Below, in pieces: positions 54,485 to 61,918 of a DNA stretch of 64,000 bases. The translations under genes were made by a program, and so were the position numbers. This DNA is from Rhabdaerophilum sp. SD176. Its GTDB lineage: Bacteria > Pseudomonadota > Alphaproteobacteria > Rhizobiales > Beijerinckiaceae. Under the pieces are notes generated by a model. The model was not told where the DNA came from, made no database searches, and saw nothing but the letters and a program-made list of their open reading frames with translations. The stretch lies in NCBI RefSeq assembly GCF_030143245.1, contig NZ_JARJNS010000007.1, positions 1 to 64,000 on the forward strand, in the 5' to 3' direction. Within the stretch, counting starts at the first letter, position 1; every line of letters starts with the position of its first letter.

Positions 54485-55293
54485 TCCACACGCTGGCCTT
54501 CAAGAACTCGCAGCCTCGCCTCCAGTGCGGCAAGGGTCGCGTCGAACAGGCGCCTTGCCTCCGGCCCCGGCCAATCGGGCGGCAGCAGCCCCTCCGGCAG
54601 GAACGGATCGCGCAGCACCAGCCGCCGGAATTCGTGCACCAGCAGCAGGCGTGCGAGAAAGGCGTCACGCCAGCCGAGATCCGGCGCCAAAGGCAGCAGC
54701 GCAGCGGCATGGCCGGCCACCATCCGGTAACCCGCCTGCAGGCTGGCCAGCGGCCAGAGCCGCTGGACCCGGGCAGCAAGCGCCTCATCCCCTTCGGCAT
54801 GGAAGCCGGTCAGCCCCTCGCCCTGCCAGTCCTCGCGCCCGGCATGGACCGGCCGGGCCAGCAGGTTGGCCGCCAAGGCGCCATACCCGCTCTCGGCCAG
54901 TTCCGCGCGGATTCCGGCACGGTCGCTTCCCTCCTCGATCAGCACGAGATGGAGCCGGCCATCCGGCTGCGGGCGGTCATCGCCGAAGATCAGCGCGGCC
55001 GCACGGCCGAAATCATCTTCCGCGCCGGACGAGAGGCGGTAGAGCGCCGCCTTGCCGTCCCGTTCGCGGGTCAGCGTGCCGTTGGAGACGAGCCTCGACA
55101 GGGCCGTCCGCACGAGGCCAGGCTCGATGCCGAGCGCACCGAGCCAGTCCTGCAGGTCGGAAAGGCGCAGGGCCTCGCCCCTGGGCAGGGCCACGACGCC
55201 GAAGATCGTGACCAGCAGCGACCAGGTGCGCGGCGGCTTGCGCGCATGATGCGCGGCGATCAGCGCCTGCAGGGGAGCCGGGGCCTCGGCCAT
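54478..55293 (-). CDS. paaX: Phenylacetate regulator PaaX
   Basis: A 271-residue GntR-like winged-helix repressor whose effector is phenylacetyl-CoA. N-terminal HTH region with [60 protein letters not shown]; central ferredoxin-like and C-terminal domains follow, with [17 protein letters not shown] typical of PaaX. ATG at 55293 (MAEAPAPLQ). It lies just upstream of paaA in the same direction, so some paaABCDE transcription may come from the paaX promoter. Confidence 0.92.
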   Translation of the reverse strand: MAEAPAPLQALIAAHHARKPPRTWSLLVTIFGVVALPRGEALRLSDLQDWLGALGIEPGLVRTALSRLVSNGTLTRERDGKAALYRLSSGAEDDFGRAAALIFGDDRPQPDGRLHLVLIEEGSDRAGIRAELAESGYGALAANLLARPVHAGREDWQGEGLTGFHAEGDEALAARVQRLWPLASLQAGYRMVAGHAAALLPLAPDLGWRDAFLARLLLVHEFRRLVLRDPFLPEGLLPPDWPGPEARRLFDATLAALEARLRVLEGQRVDL

Positions 55294-55485
55294 GGGGAAC
55301 CTCTTCCGCTCGTCCTTGCTTCCATGCGGGAAAGCGCCGGACGAGACAAGCCACCGGGCTGCGGCGATCGAAAAACGGATGCAGGGCGCCGGTTTGGCTG
55401 TATACATCCTCGCCATCCGGGCGCCGCCACCGCGAACGCCCCGCTAAGGAAGGCCCCGACAAGAAAGGCCCGGTAAGGAACCCGC

Positions 55486-56475
55486 ATGCGGCTCAGCCCC
55501 CTCGACAGCCTGATCGCGCCGTGGCAGGCCGCCGCGCCGGCCTTGCCCGTGGCGGCTCTGGCCCCGGAAGCCGCGATCGGCTGCCTGGCCGCGTCGGTGA
55601 TTGTCGCGCCCGGGCCGGTTCCTCCGGGCTCTATCGCCCTTCGGGCGGGCCTGGCAGTCCGCGCGGAGGATCTCATCGGCGCCGGGCCGCAATCGCCGGT
55701 CATGCAGACGGGGCGTCCGCCGGCCCTCCGGCCGGGCGATCTGCTGCCCGCCGGCACCGATGCCCTGCTCGACCCCGAGGCGGTGCAGGATCAGGGTGCC
55801 TTCCTCGAGATCACGGAAAGCGCCGTGCCGGGCCTGCATATCCGGAGGTCAGGCGAGGACCTTGCCGCCGGGCAGGTCATCGTACCGGCAGGCGGGCGCA
55901 TCTCCGCCCGACAAGCCTTTGCCGCCCGGCTGGCCGGGCTCGACACCCTGCCGGTTTTCGATCTCTCGGCCAGCCTAGAGGGGTTCGACGCCCCCCTTGC
56001 GGCGCTGCTCACCCGCCTGCTGGAAGGCTGCGGCTTCCGCATTGCCGACGATGACAGCGTCCTGTTCAGGCTCGAACCCGCCCGCACGACTACGCCGCGC
56101 CTCGCACTGCAGCCCGGCGAAACCGGCTGGATCGAACCCACGGGCCACGGATTCCGCATCGAGGTGCCGCCGCGCTTCGATGGCGCGCTGGCGATGACCC
56201 TCGCCGTCCTGCTGCCCCTCGTCCGCCATTGGACCGGCGCGCGGCCGGTCGCGCAGACGGGCATCCTCAGCCGTAAGCTCAGTGCCGGCCTCGGCATCGC
56301 GGCGATTGCCCTGTTCAAAACCGGGCCGGAACGACTCGAACCGCTCGCCCTCGGTGAGATTACGCTCGCTTCCTGGCTGGCGGCAGACAGCTATGCCGTT
56401 CTGCCGCCGGGGATCGAGGGCTTTGCGGCCGGCGAGACCTTCACCACATATCGCCTCGCCCCGCTTCTGGCCTGA
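55486..56475 (+). CDS. MoeA-related protein lacking the central catalytic domain
   Basis: A 329-residue protein. The N-terminal part resembles MoeA domains I/II (GSIALRAGLAVRAEDLIGAG, LPAGTDALLDPEAVQDQGAF, IRRSGEDLAAGQVIVPAGGR) and the C-terminus ends with SWLAADSYAVLPPGIEGFAA, like the last MoeA domain. The central molybdopterin-binding MPT domain (the SGG and PGNP-type motifs) is missing or unrecognisable; about residues 150-250 differ. It is followed 14 bp later by a MoeA fused to a binding-protein domain. The pair probably acts together in molybdenum insertion or sensing; a direct enzymatic role for this one is doubtful. Confidence 0.65.
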   Translation: MRLSPLDSLIAPWQAAAPALPVAALAPEAAIGCLAASVIVAPGPVPPGSIALRAGLAVRAEDLIGAGPQSPVMQTGRPPALRPGDLLPAGTDALLDPEAVQDQGAFLEITESAVPGLHIRRSGEDLAAGQVIVPAGGRISARQAFAARLAGLDTLPVFDLSASLEGFDAPLAALLTRLLEGCGFRIADDDSVLFRLEPARTTTPRLALQPGETGWIEPTGHGFRIEVPPRFDGALAMTLAVLLPLVRHWTGARPVAQTGILSRKLSAGLGIAAIALFKTGPERLEPLALGEITLASWLAADSYAVLPPGIEGFAAGETFTTYRLAPLLA

Positions 56476-56489
56476 CGAAAGGACCCCGC

Positions 56490-58418
56490 GTGACCGAACC
56501 CCATGCCGGCCTCGTCCAAGACCAGTTCCTGCGCATCCTGACGCGCGAGGAGGCCGTGCGCCAGTTCACCGAAGCCGTGCGCCCGGCTCCGCTCGGGCGG
56601 GAAACCTGCCCGCTGGCCGGTGCGGCAGGGCGTGTCCTCGCCGAGGATATCCGCGCCGCCGTCGATGCGCCGCCCTTCGACCGCTCGGTGGTCGATGGCT
56701 TTGCTCTCCGTGCGGCCGATCTCGCCGCCGCCAGCCAGGCGGCGCCGGTCACGCTGCGGCTCAATGCCGAGACGATCACCTGCGGCCATGCCCCCGTGCT
56801 GACGGTGCTGCCCGGCAGCGCGACCCCGATCTCGACCGGCGGGCCGATCCCGCGCGGGGCCGATGCCGTGGTGATGATCGAACATACCGACCCGGAAGGC
56901 GAGGCAGCGATCCGCGTCACGCGCGCGGTCACGCCGGGCCAGAACCTTTCCTATGCCGGGTCCGACATGGCCCGCGGGCAGGTGCTGCTCCATGCGGGCA
57001 CGCTGCTCACCGCCCGCGAGATCGGCATGCTCGCCGCCGTCGGACTGGCCGATATCCCGGTCTGGCGGAAGCCGCGCATCGCCGTGCTCTCGACCGGAAG
57101 CGAACTGGTCGAGCCCGGTCAGCCCCTGGGGCCAGCGCAGATCTACGATTCCAACGGGCCGATCATCGCCGCCGCGCTGGAAGAGAATGGCTGCGAGGCC
57201 CTGCGCTTCGGCATCGTGCCGGATGACGAAGCCCGGCTCGAGGCGGCCCTGCGCCACGCCCATGCCGAAGCGGATGCGATTCTGCTCTCCGGCGGCACCT
57301 CCAAGGGTGCGGGCGATCTCACCTGGCGCCTTGTCGGCCGGCTCGGCGCGCCGGGCATCATCGCCCATGGCGTGGCGCTGAAGCCGGGCAAGCCGCTCTG
57401 CCTCGCGGTCTGTGACGGCAAGCCGGTCATCGTGCTGCCCGGCTTCCCGACCTCGGCCATGTTCACCTTCCACGATATTGTCGCCCCGGTCTTCCGGACG
57501 ATGGCCGGTTTGCCTCCGCGCGAGGAATCGCGGACGGAAGCGCGTATCCCCGCGCGCATTTCTTCCGAACTCGGGCGGACGGAATTCGCCATGGTGGCTT
57601 TGGCCGAGGATGCGGAAGGGCTCGTCGCCCATCCAGTCGGCAAGGGCTCGGGCGCCGTTACTGCGTTCTCGCAGGCCGATGGCTTCTTGGCAATCGAGGC
57701 CGAGGCGGATTCGCTTCCCGCCGGCAGCCGCGTTGCGGTGACCTTGTTTTCGCCGGGCATCCGCATCCCGGATCTCGTGATCATCGGCAGCCATTGCACC
57801 GGGCTGGACGCGCTGGTGGCCACGCTGCGCCGGCGGGGGCTGACGGCCCGCATCCTCGCCCTCGGTTCGCTCGGCGGGCTCGCCGCAATCAAGCGCGGTG
57901 AGGCTGATCTCGCGCCGATCCACCTGATGGAAGAAGCCAGCGGCGTCTACAATCGCCCGTTCCTGACCCCGGAACTCGACCTGATCCCCGGCTGGAAGCG
58001 GCTGCAGGGCTTTGTCCATCGCAAGGATGATCCGCGCTTTGCAGGCCGCGATCTCGAGGATGCCGTCGCCGCCGCGCTCGCCGATCCCGATTGCCTGATG
58101 GTCAACCGCAACCAGGGCGCCGGCACGCGTACCCTGATCGATGGCCTGCTGAAAGGCGCCCGCCCGCCGGGCTACTGGAACCAGCCCCGCTCGCATAATG
58201 CGGTCGCGGCCAGCGTGGCGCAGGGCCGCGCGGATTGGGGCATCGCCATCGCCCCGGTCGCCGCAGCGCTCGACCTCGCCTTCATCCCGCTGGCGGACGA
58301 GCATTACGATTTCGCGGTCGCGCGCAGCCCGCGCAATCTCGCCGCGATCGAGGCTTTCCGGGTCGCCCTCGCCAAATCCGGCGACGCCTTGCGTGCCCTC
58401 GGCTTTACACCGGGGTGA
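56490..58418 (+). CDS. MoeA fused to a periplasmic-binding-protein-like domain
   Basis: A 642-residue protein. Residues about 25-420 are a complete MoeA, which inserts molybdate into adenylated molybdopterin: PPFDRSVVDGFALRAADLAA, STGGPIPRGADAVVMIEHTD, AVLSTGSELVEPGQPLGPAQ, IYDSNGPIIAAALEENGCE, LSGGTSKGAGDLTWRLV, and PGFPTSAMFTFHDIV. Residues about 430-642 are a binding-protein-like domain (DLVIIGSHCTGLDALVATLR, MVNRNQGAGTRTLIDGL, ADWGIAIAPVAAALDLAFIP) resembling the PBP domains attached to ModE-like regulators. It has no signal peptide, so it acts in the cytoplasm and may sense molybdate or a cofactor. The upstream truncated MoeA relative is its likely partner. Confidence 0.88.
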   Translation: MTEPHAGLVQDQFLRILTREEAVRQFTEAVRPAPLGRETCPLAGAAGRVLAEDIRAAVDAPPFDRSVVDGFALRAADLAAASQAAPVTLRLNAETITCGHAPVLTVLPGSATPISTGGPIPRGADAVVMIEHTDPEGEAAIRVTRAVTPGQNLSYAGSDMARGQVLLHAGTLLTAREIGMLAAVGLADIPVWRKPRIAVLSTGSELVEPGQPLGPAQIYDSNGPIIAAALEENGCEALRFGIVPDDEARLEAALRHAHAEADAILLSGGTSKGAGDLTWRLVGRLGAPGIIAHGVALKPGKPLCLAVCDGKPVIVLPGFPTSAMFTFHDIVAPVFRTMAGLPPREESRTEARIPARISSELGRTEFAMVALAEDAEGLVAHPVGKGSGAVTAFSQADGFLAIEAEADSLPAGSRVAVTLFSPGIRIPDLVIIGSHCTGLDALVATLRRRGLTARILALGSLGGLAAIKRGEADLAPIHLMEEASGVYNRPFLTPELDLIPGWKRLQGFVHRKDDPRFAGRDLEDAVAAALADPDCLMVNRNQGAGTRTLIDGLLKGARPPGYWNQPRSHNAVAASVAQGRADWGIAIAPVAAALDLAFIPLADEHYDFAVARSPRNLAAIEAFRVALAKSGDALRALGFTPG

Positions 58419-58464
58419 ACGGACCCTGCCCCGGGAAACCCAAGGGCTGGAAATGAAATCTCCC

Positions 58465-58534
58465 GCTTCGACCGTAAGGTCGAAGCTAGGAGCGAATGCG
58501 ACGCCGAGCAGGCTCCAGAGGAGCCGTCGCGAGG
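58465..58534 (+). repeat. Structured repeat with variable hairpins, copy 1
   Basis: Hairpin A GCTTCGACC-GTAA-GGTCGAAGC (58465-58486), conserved linker TAGGAGCGAATGCGACGCCG, hairpin B GGCTCC-AGA-GGAGCC (58511-58525), then GTCGCGAGG. Both stems are perfect. The downstream copy has different stem sequences but the same structure. Confidence 0.6.
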
Positions 58535-58556
58535 GCCCCAAGAGAAAAAAGACCCC

Positions 58557-58625
58557 GCCAAGGCCAACGGCCTTGGCTAGGAGCGAAGCGACGCCGAGCA
58601 GGTGCCACGAGGCGCCGTTGCGAGG
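58557..58625 (+). repeat. Structured repeat with variable hairpins, copy 2
   Basis: Hairpin A GCCAAGGCC-AAC-GGCCTTGGC (58557-58577), linker TAGGAGCGAAGCGACGCCGA, hairpin B GGTGCC-ACGA-GGCGCC (58601-58616, one G-T pair), then GTTGCGAGG. It lies 92 bp after copy 1. Between convergent genes, so it may also terminate transcription. Confidence 0.6.
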
Positions 58626-58640
58626 AAGCAAACCAAAAAA

Positions 58641-60077
58641 TCAACTCCTCACCCTCGGCTCGATCGGCTGGCCGAAAGGCAGGCCGAGCAGGCCTTCGAG
58701 GAGATGCGCGCCGGCCAGCGCCGTGGCATCGGCACGCGGCCGGGCCACCACCTGCAGCCCGACCGGCAACCCGCTGGAGGTGAAGCCGCAGGGAATGCAG
58801 ACCGAGGGGCAGGCCACCAAGGTGATGGCATAGGCAATCGCCAGCCAATGCACGTAATTGTCGAATTCGACACCATTGCACCGCTCGACATAGCGCTGCT
58901 CGACCGGGAAGGGCGGCACGATCGTGCCCGGGGCGAGCAGGAGATCATACGCGCCGAAGAATTTCAGCGTACGCTGATACATCGTCAGCCGCTGCGTCTC
59001 GGCCCGGGTGATCTCGTCCATCGTGAGGGCCAGGCCCTTCTCGATATTCCAGATCACTTCCGGCTTGAGCTTGTCGCGATGCGTATCGAGCAAGGCCTTC
59101 TTCGAAATGGCGAAGCCCTTGGCACGCAGGGTGTTGAAGCTCTCATGCGCCTCGGAGAAATCCGGATGCGCCTCCTCGACAATCGCGCCGGCCTCCGCGA
59201 ACCGGGCGGCGGCGGCGCGGCAGATCGCGGCCACTTCCGCATCGACCGGGGTATTGCCGAGATCGGCCGAGAACGCGACGCGCTTCGGCGCCCAGCCCGT
59301 GCCGAGCGCCGCGAGGAAGCCGCTGGCCGGCTTCGGCAGCGAGACCGGGTCGCGGATATCCTCGCCGCTCAGCATGTCGAGGAAAAAGGCACAATCGGCG
59401 ACATTCCGCGCCATTGGCCCCTGCACGCTCAGCAGCCGGTCCATCGGCGCAGCGGGTTGGGTGGCCACGCGGCCCGGCGAGGGCCGCATCCCGACAATAC
59501 CGCAAAAGCTGGCCGGATTGCGCAGCGAGCCGCCGAGATCGGAGCCATGCGCCAGCCAGGCCGTGCCGGTGGCGAGCGCCACGGCCGAGCCGCCGGAAGA
59601 GCCGGAGGCAGAGAGCCGTGTGTCCCACGGGTTGCGGGTCGGGCCGAACACCTCGTTGAACGTGTTGGCGCCGGCGCCGAATTCCGGCGTGTTGGTCTTG
59701 GCATAGACGATCCCGCCCTCGGCCTCGAGCCGCTCGACCAAGGGGTCGGACCGGACCGGCACATGATCGGCAAAGATCGGCGAGCCGAACGTCGTCCGCA
59801 TCCCCGCTACTTCCGTAAGATCCTTGATGGCAACGGGCAGGCCACAAAGCGGGCCGCGTTCGGCGAGGGGCCGGGCCATCAGCGCCTGCGCGAGCGTCCG
59901 GGCCCGCCCGAAATCGCGCGTTGGCAGCGCGTTGACCGGCGCTTCCACGGCTGCCACCCGTGCTTCCAGCGCATCAAGGCAATCGAGCGGGGTGATCTCG
60001 CCTTTCGCGAGACGGCCGATCACGGTCAGGGCGGTTTGGGAAATCAGGTCGTCGGAACGGGTCGAAACTTGGGACAT
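58641..60077 (-). CDS. Amidase (amidase-signature family)
   Basis: A 478-residue amidohydrolase. The Ser-cisSer-Lys triad is visible: Lys in LPVAIKDLTEVAG, cis-Ser in SASGSSGGSAVALATG, nucleophile Ser in GSDLGGSLRNPASFCG. It hydrolyses a carboxamide to acid and ammonia; the substrate cannot be told. ATG at 60077 (MSQVSTRSDD); the longer frame to 60248 overlaps the upstream end of the chemoreceptor. It follows the chemoreceptor gene by 67 bp. No transporter or regulator is adjacent. Confidence 0.88.
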   Translation of the reverse strand: MSQVSTRSDDLISQTALTVIGRLAKGEITPLDCLDALEARVAAVEAPVNALPTRDFGRARTLAQALMARPLAERGPLCGLPVAIKDLTEVAGMRTTFGSPIFADHVPVRSDPLVERLEAEGGIVYAKTNTPEFGAGANTFNEVFGPTRNPWDTRLSASGSSGGSAVALATGTAWLAHGSDLGGSLRNPASFCGIVGMRPSPGRVATQPAAPMDRLLSVQGPMARNVADCAFFLDMLSGEDIRDPVSLPKPASGFLAALGTGWAPKRVAFSADLGNTPVDAEVAAICRAAAARFAEAGAIVEEAHPDFSEAHESFNTLRAKGFAISKKALLDTHRDKLKPEVIWNIEKGLALTMDEITRAETQRLTMYQRTLKFFGAYDLLLAPGTIVPPFPVEQRYVERCNGVEFDNYVHWLAIAYAITLVACPSVCIPCGFTSSGLPVGLQVVARPRADATALAGAHLLEGLLGLPFGQPIEPRVRS

Positions 60078-60144
60078 GGCACCTCCAGCAGAAGTGCCAT
60101 CGTGGACAACCCGGCGGCTGCATGCAACCGCCGTGACGGCCCGG

Positions 60145-61821
60145 TCAGGCGGCGGCGCGCATCGACTGCACGAAGCCGTCAATCTCTCCGCGCAGCCGAT
60201 CGGCCTGCTGGGCAAGCCCCTCCGATGCCTTGAGAATGCTGGCGGCAACCTGGCTCGATTCGGAGGCCGCCTGGCTGACCTGCGTGATGTTGTTGGCGAC
60301 TTCTGCCGTTCCGGCCATCGCTTCCTGCACGTTGCGCGCGATTTCCTGCGTCGCCACGCCCTGGCTGGTCACGGCATTCGCCGCCTGTGCGGCCATCGTG
60401 TTGATCTGCTGGATGGCCTTGGCCACACCATTGATCGCGCTGGCCGCTTCCGCCGTCGTCCCCTGGATCTGGTTGATCTGCTCGGTGATCTCGGTCGTTG
60501 CCCGCGCAGTCTGGGCGGCAAGCTCCTTCACCTCGCTCGCCACCACGGCGAAGCCGCGCCCGGCCTCGCCGGCCCGCGCGGCTTCGATCGTGGCGTTCAG
60601 CGCCAGCAGGTTGGTCTGGGCGGCGATATTCTGGATCATGCCGACGATCTCGCCGATCTGCTGTGTCGCCTCGGTCAGCGCCTGCACCTTGTTCACCGTA
60701 TGCTCGGCCTCGCCCATCACCCGGGCCGAGATCGTGCTGGATTCCCGCACCGTGTCGGCCACGGCCTGCATCGACTGGGCGAGCGTATCCACCGACCCGG
60801 ACAGCGCGCCGACATTGATCGAGGTTTCTTCCGACGCCGCGGACACGATCACCGACTGGCGCGAGGTGCCATCCGCGCTCTGGTTGAGATGCTCGGCAGC
60901 TTCGCGCATCGAACGTGCGGCTTCCGCGACGGCCACGGCAATGCCGACGGCCTGCCCCTCGAAGGCCTGCGCGCTCTGCTGAAGGCGGTTGCGTTCGGCC
61001 TCGGCGCTGTCTCGTGCCTCGCGGACGGCTTGCTCGTTGGCAATCTTGTGGGCGGCCTCGTCCCGGAAAAACCGGAGGGCCTGCACCAGATTGGCAACTT
61101 CCTCGACCTTGCTTTCCGGAATGGCCCGATCGCTGAGATCCCCGCGGGCCAGCGCCGCCAGCGCCTCGGAGGCATTGCCGATCGGGCGCAGGATCCGCCG
61201 CTGGAACTGAAGGATCAGTGTAACGTAAAGCGCAATGCCGAAAACCAGCATGGCGAGATTGAGCCAGGACATCGAGGTCCCGAAGGCAGCACTTTCGTCA
61301 ACCTGCTTCGAATTGCCCTTCTCGATCGCCTCGGAAACGCGCGCCATTTCGCCTTCAAGCGCCTTGAAGGCGTCGAGGAAGCCCGGCAGGGCGGCCCGCG
61401 CATCCTTCAGGCTGCCCTTTTCGGCAAGACTGACAATCGACTCCGCAGAGGTGATGTACTTTTCCAGCGGATCGCGCACGCTCTTCAGCGCGGCACGGAC
61501 ATCCTCCGGCAGCGAGAGCTCATCCTGTGCCTTGATCTCCTTCCGGAAGGTCTCGGCCGATTCCTTGACATCCTCGGCTGCCGCCTTGGTCATCGACATG
61601 TCGTCGATCGCGACCCCGTACAGCGCCCGGAAGACGATACCGCGCAGATTGTCATGCATCATGTCGCCGGTCATGTGATGCCGCATCGAGGTCATCAGCA
61701 CGGCGGATTGCTCGCCACCGGCCTGGAAAGTCTTGGTGATCAGGAAACTGATGGCCCCTTGCAGGATGGCAAAGCCGATCGCGAAGGCGCAGGCGAGATT
61801 CACAACAAGACGAGGCTTCAT
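60145..61821 (-). CDS. Methyl-accepting chemotaxis protein
   Basis: A 558-residue chemoreceptor. TM1 at about residues 8-28 ([20 protein letters not shown]), a periplasmic helical sensor, TM2 at about 187-205 ([20 protein letters not shown]), HAMP ([20 protein letters not shown]) and the signalling domain with the hairpin tip [20 protein letters not shown]. The sensor carries Met/His-rich turns ([17 protein letters not shown]) near the membrane. ATG at 61821 (MKPRLVVN). It belongs to the same chemoreceptor class as the one at 16260. Ligand unknown. Confidence 0.92.
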   Translation of the reverse strand: MKPRLVVNLACAFAIGFAILQGAISFLITKTFQAGGEQSAVLMTSMRHHMTGDMMHDNLRGIVFRALYGVAIDDMSMTKAAAEDVKESAETFRKEIKAQDELSLPEDVRAALKSVRDPLEKYITSAESIVSLAEKGSLKDARAALPGFLDAFKALEGEMARVSEAIEKGNSKQVDESAAFGTSMSWLNLAMLVFGIALYVTLILQFQRRILRPIGNASEALAALARGDLSDRAIPESKVEEVANLVQALRFFRDEAAHKIANEQAVREARDSAEAERNRLQQSAQAFEGQAVGIAVAVAEAARSMREAAEHLNQSADGTSRQSVIVSAASEETSINVGALSGSVDTLAQSMQAVADTVRESSTISARVMGEAEHTVNKVQALTEATQQIGEIVGMIQNIAAQTNLLALNATIEAARAGEAGRGFAVVASEVKELAAQTARATTEITEQINQIQGTTAEAASAINGVAKAIQQINTMAAQAANAVTSQGVATQEIARNVQEAMAGTAEVANNITQVSQAASESSQVAASILKASEGLAQQADRLRGEIDGFVQSMRAAA

Positions 61822-61918
61822 GGACCCCTCCACACATGGTGAGTTGTCCAAAATATCGCAGTAACTAATTTAGTTATGGTAAACTATGCAGCAGACTTCG
61901 CCATCCCTTGTCGCGCGA

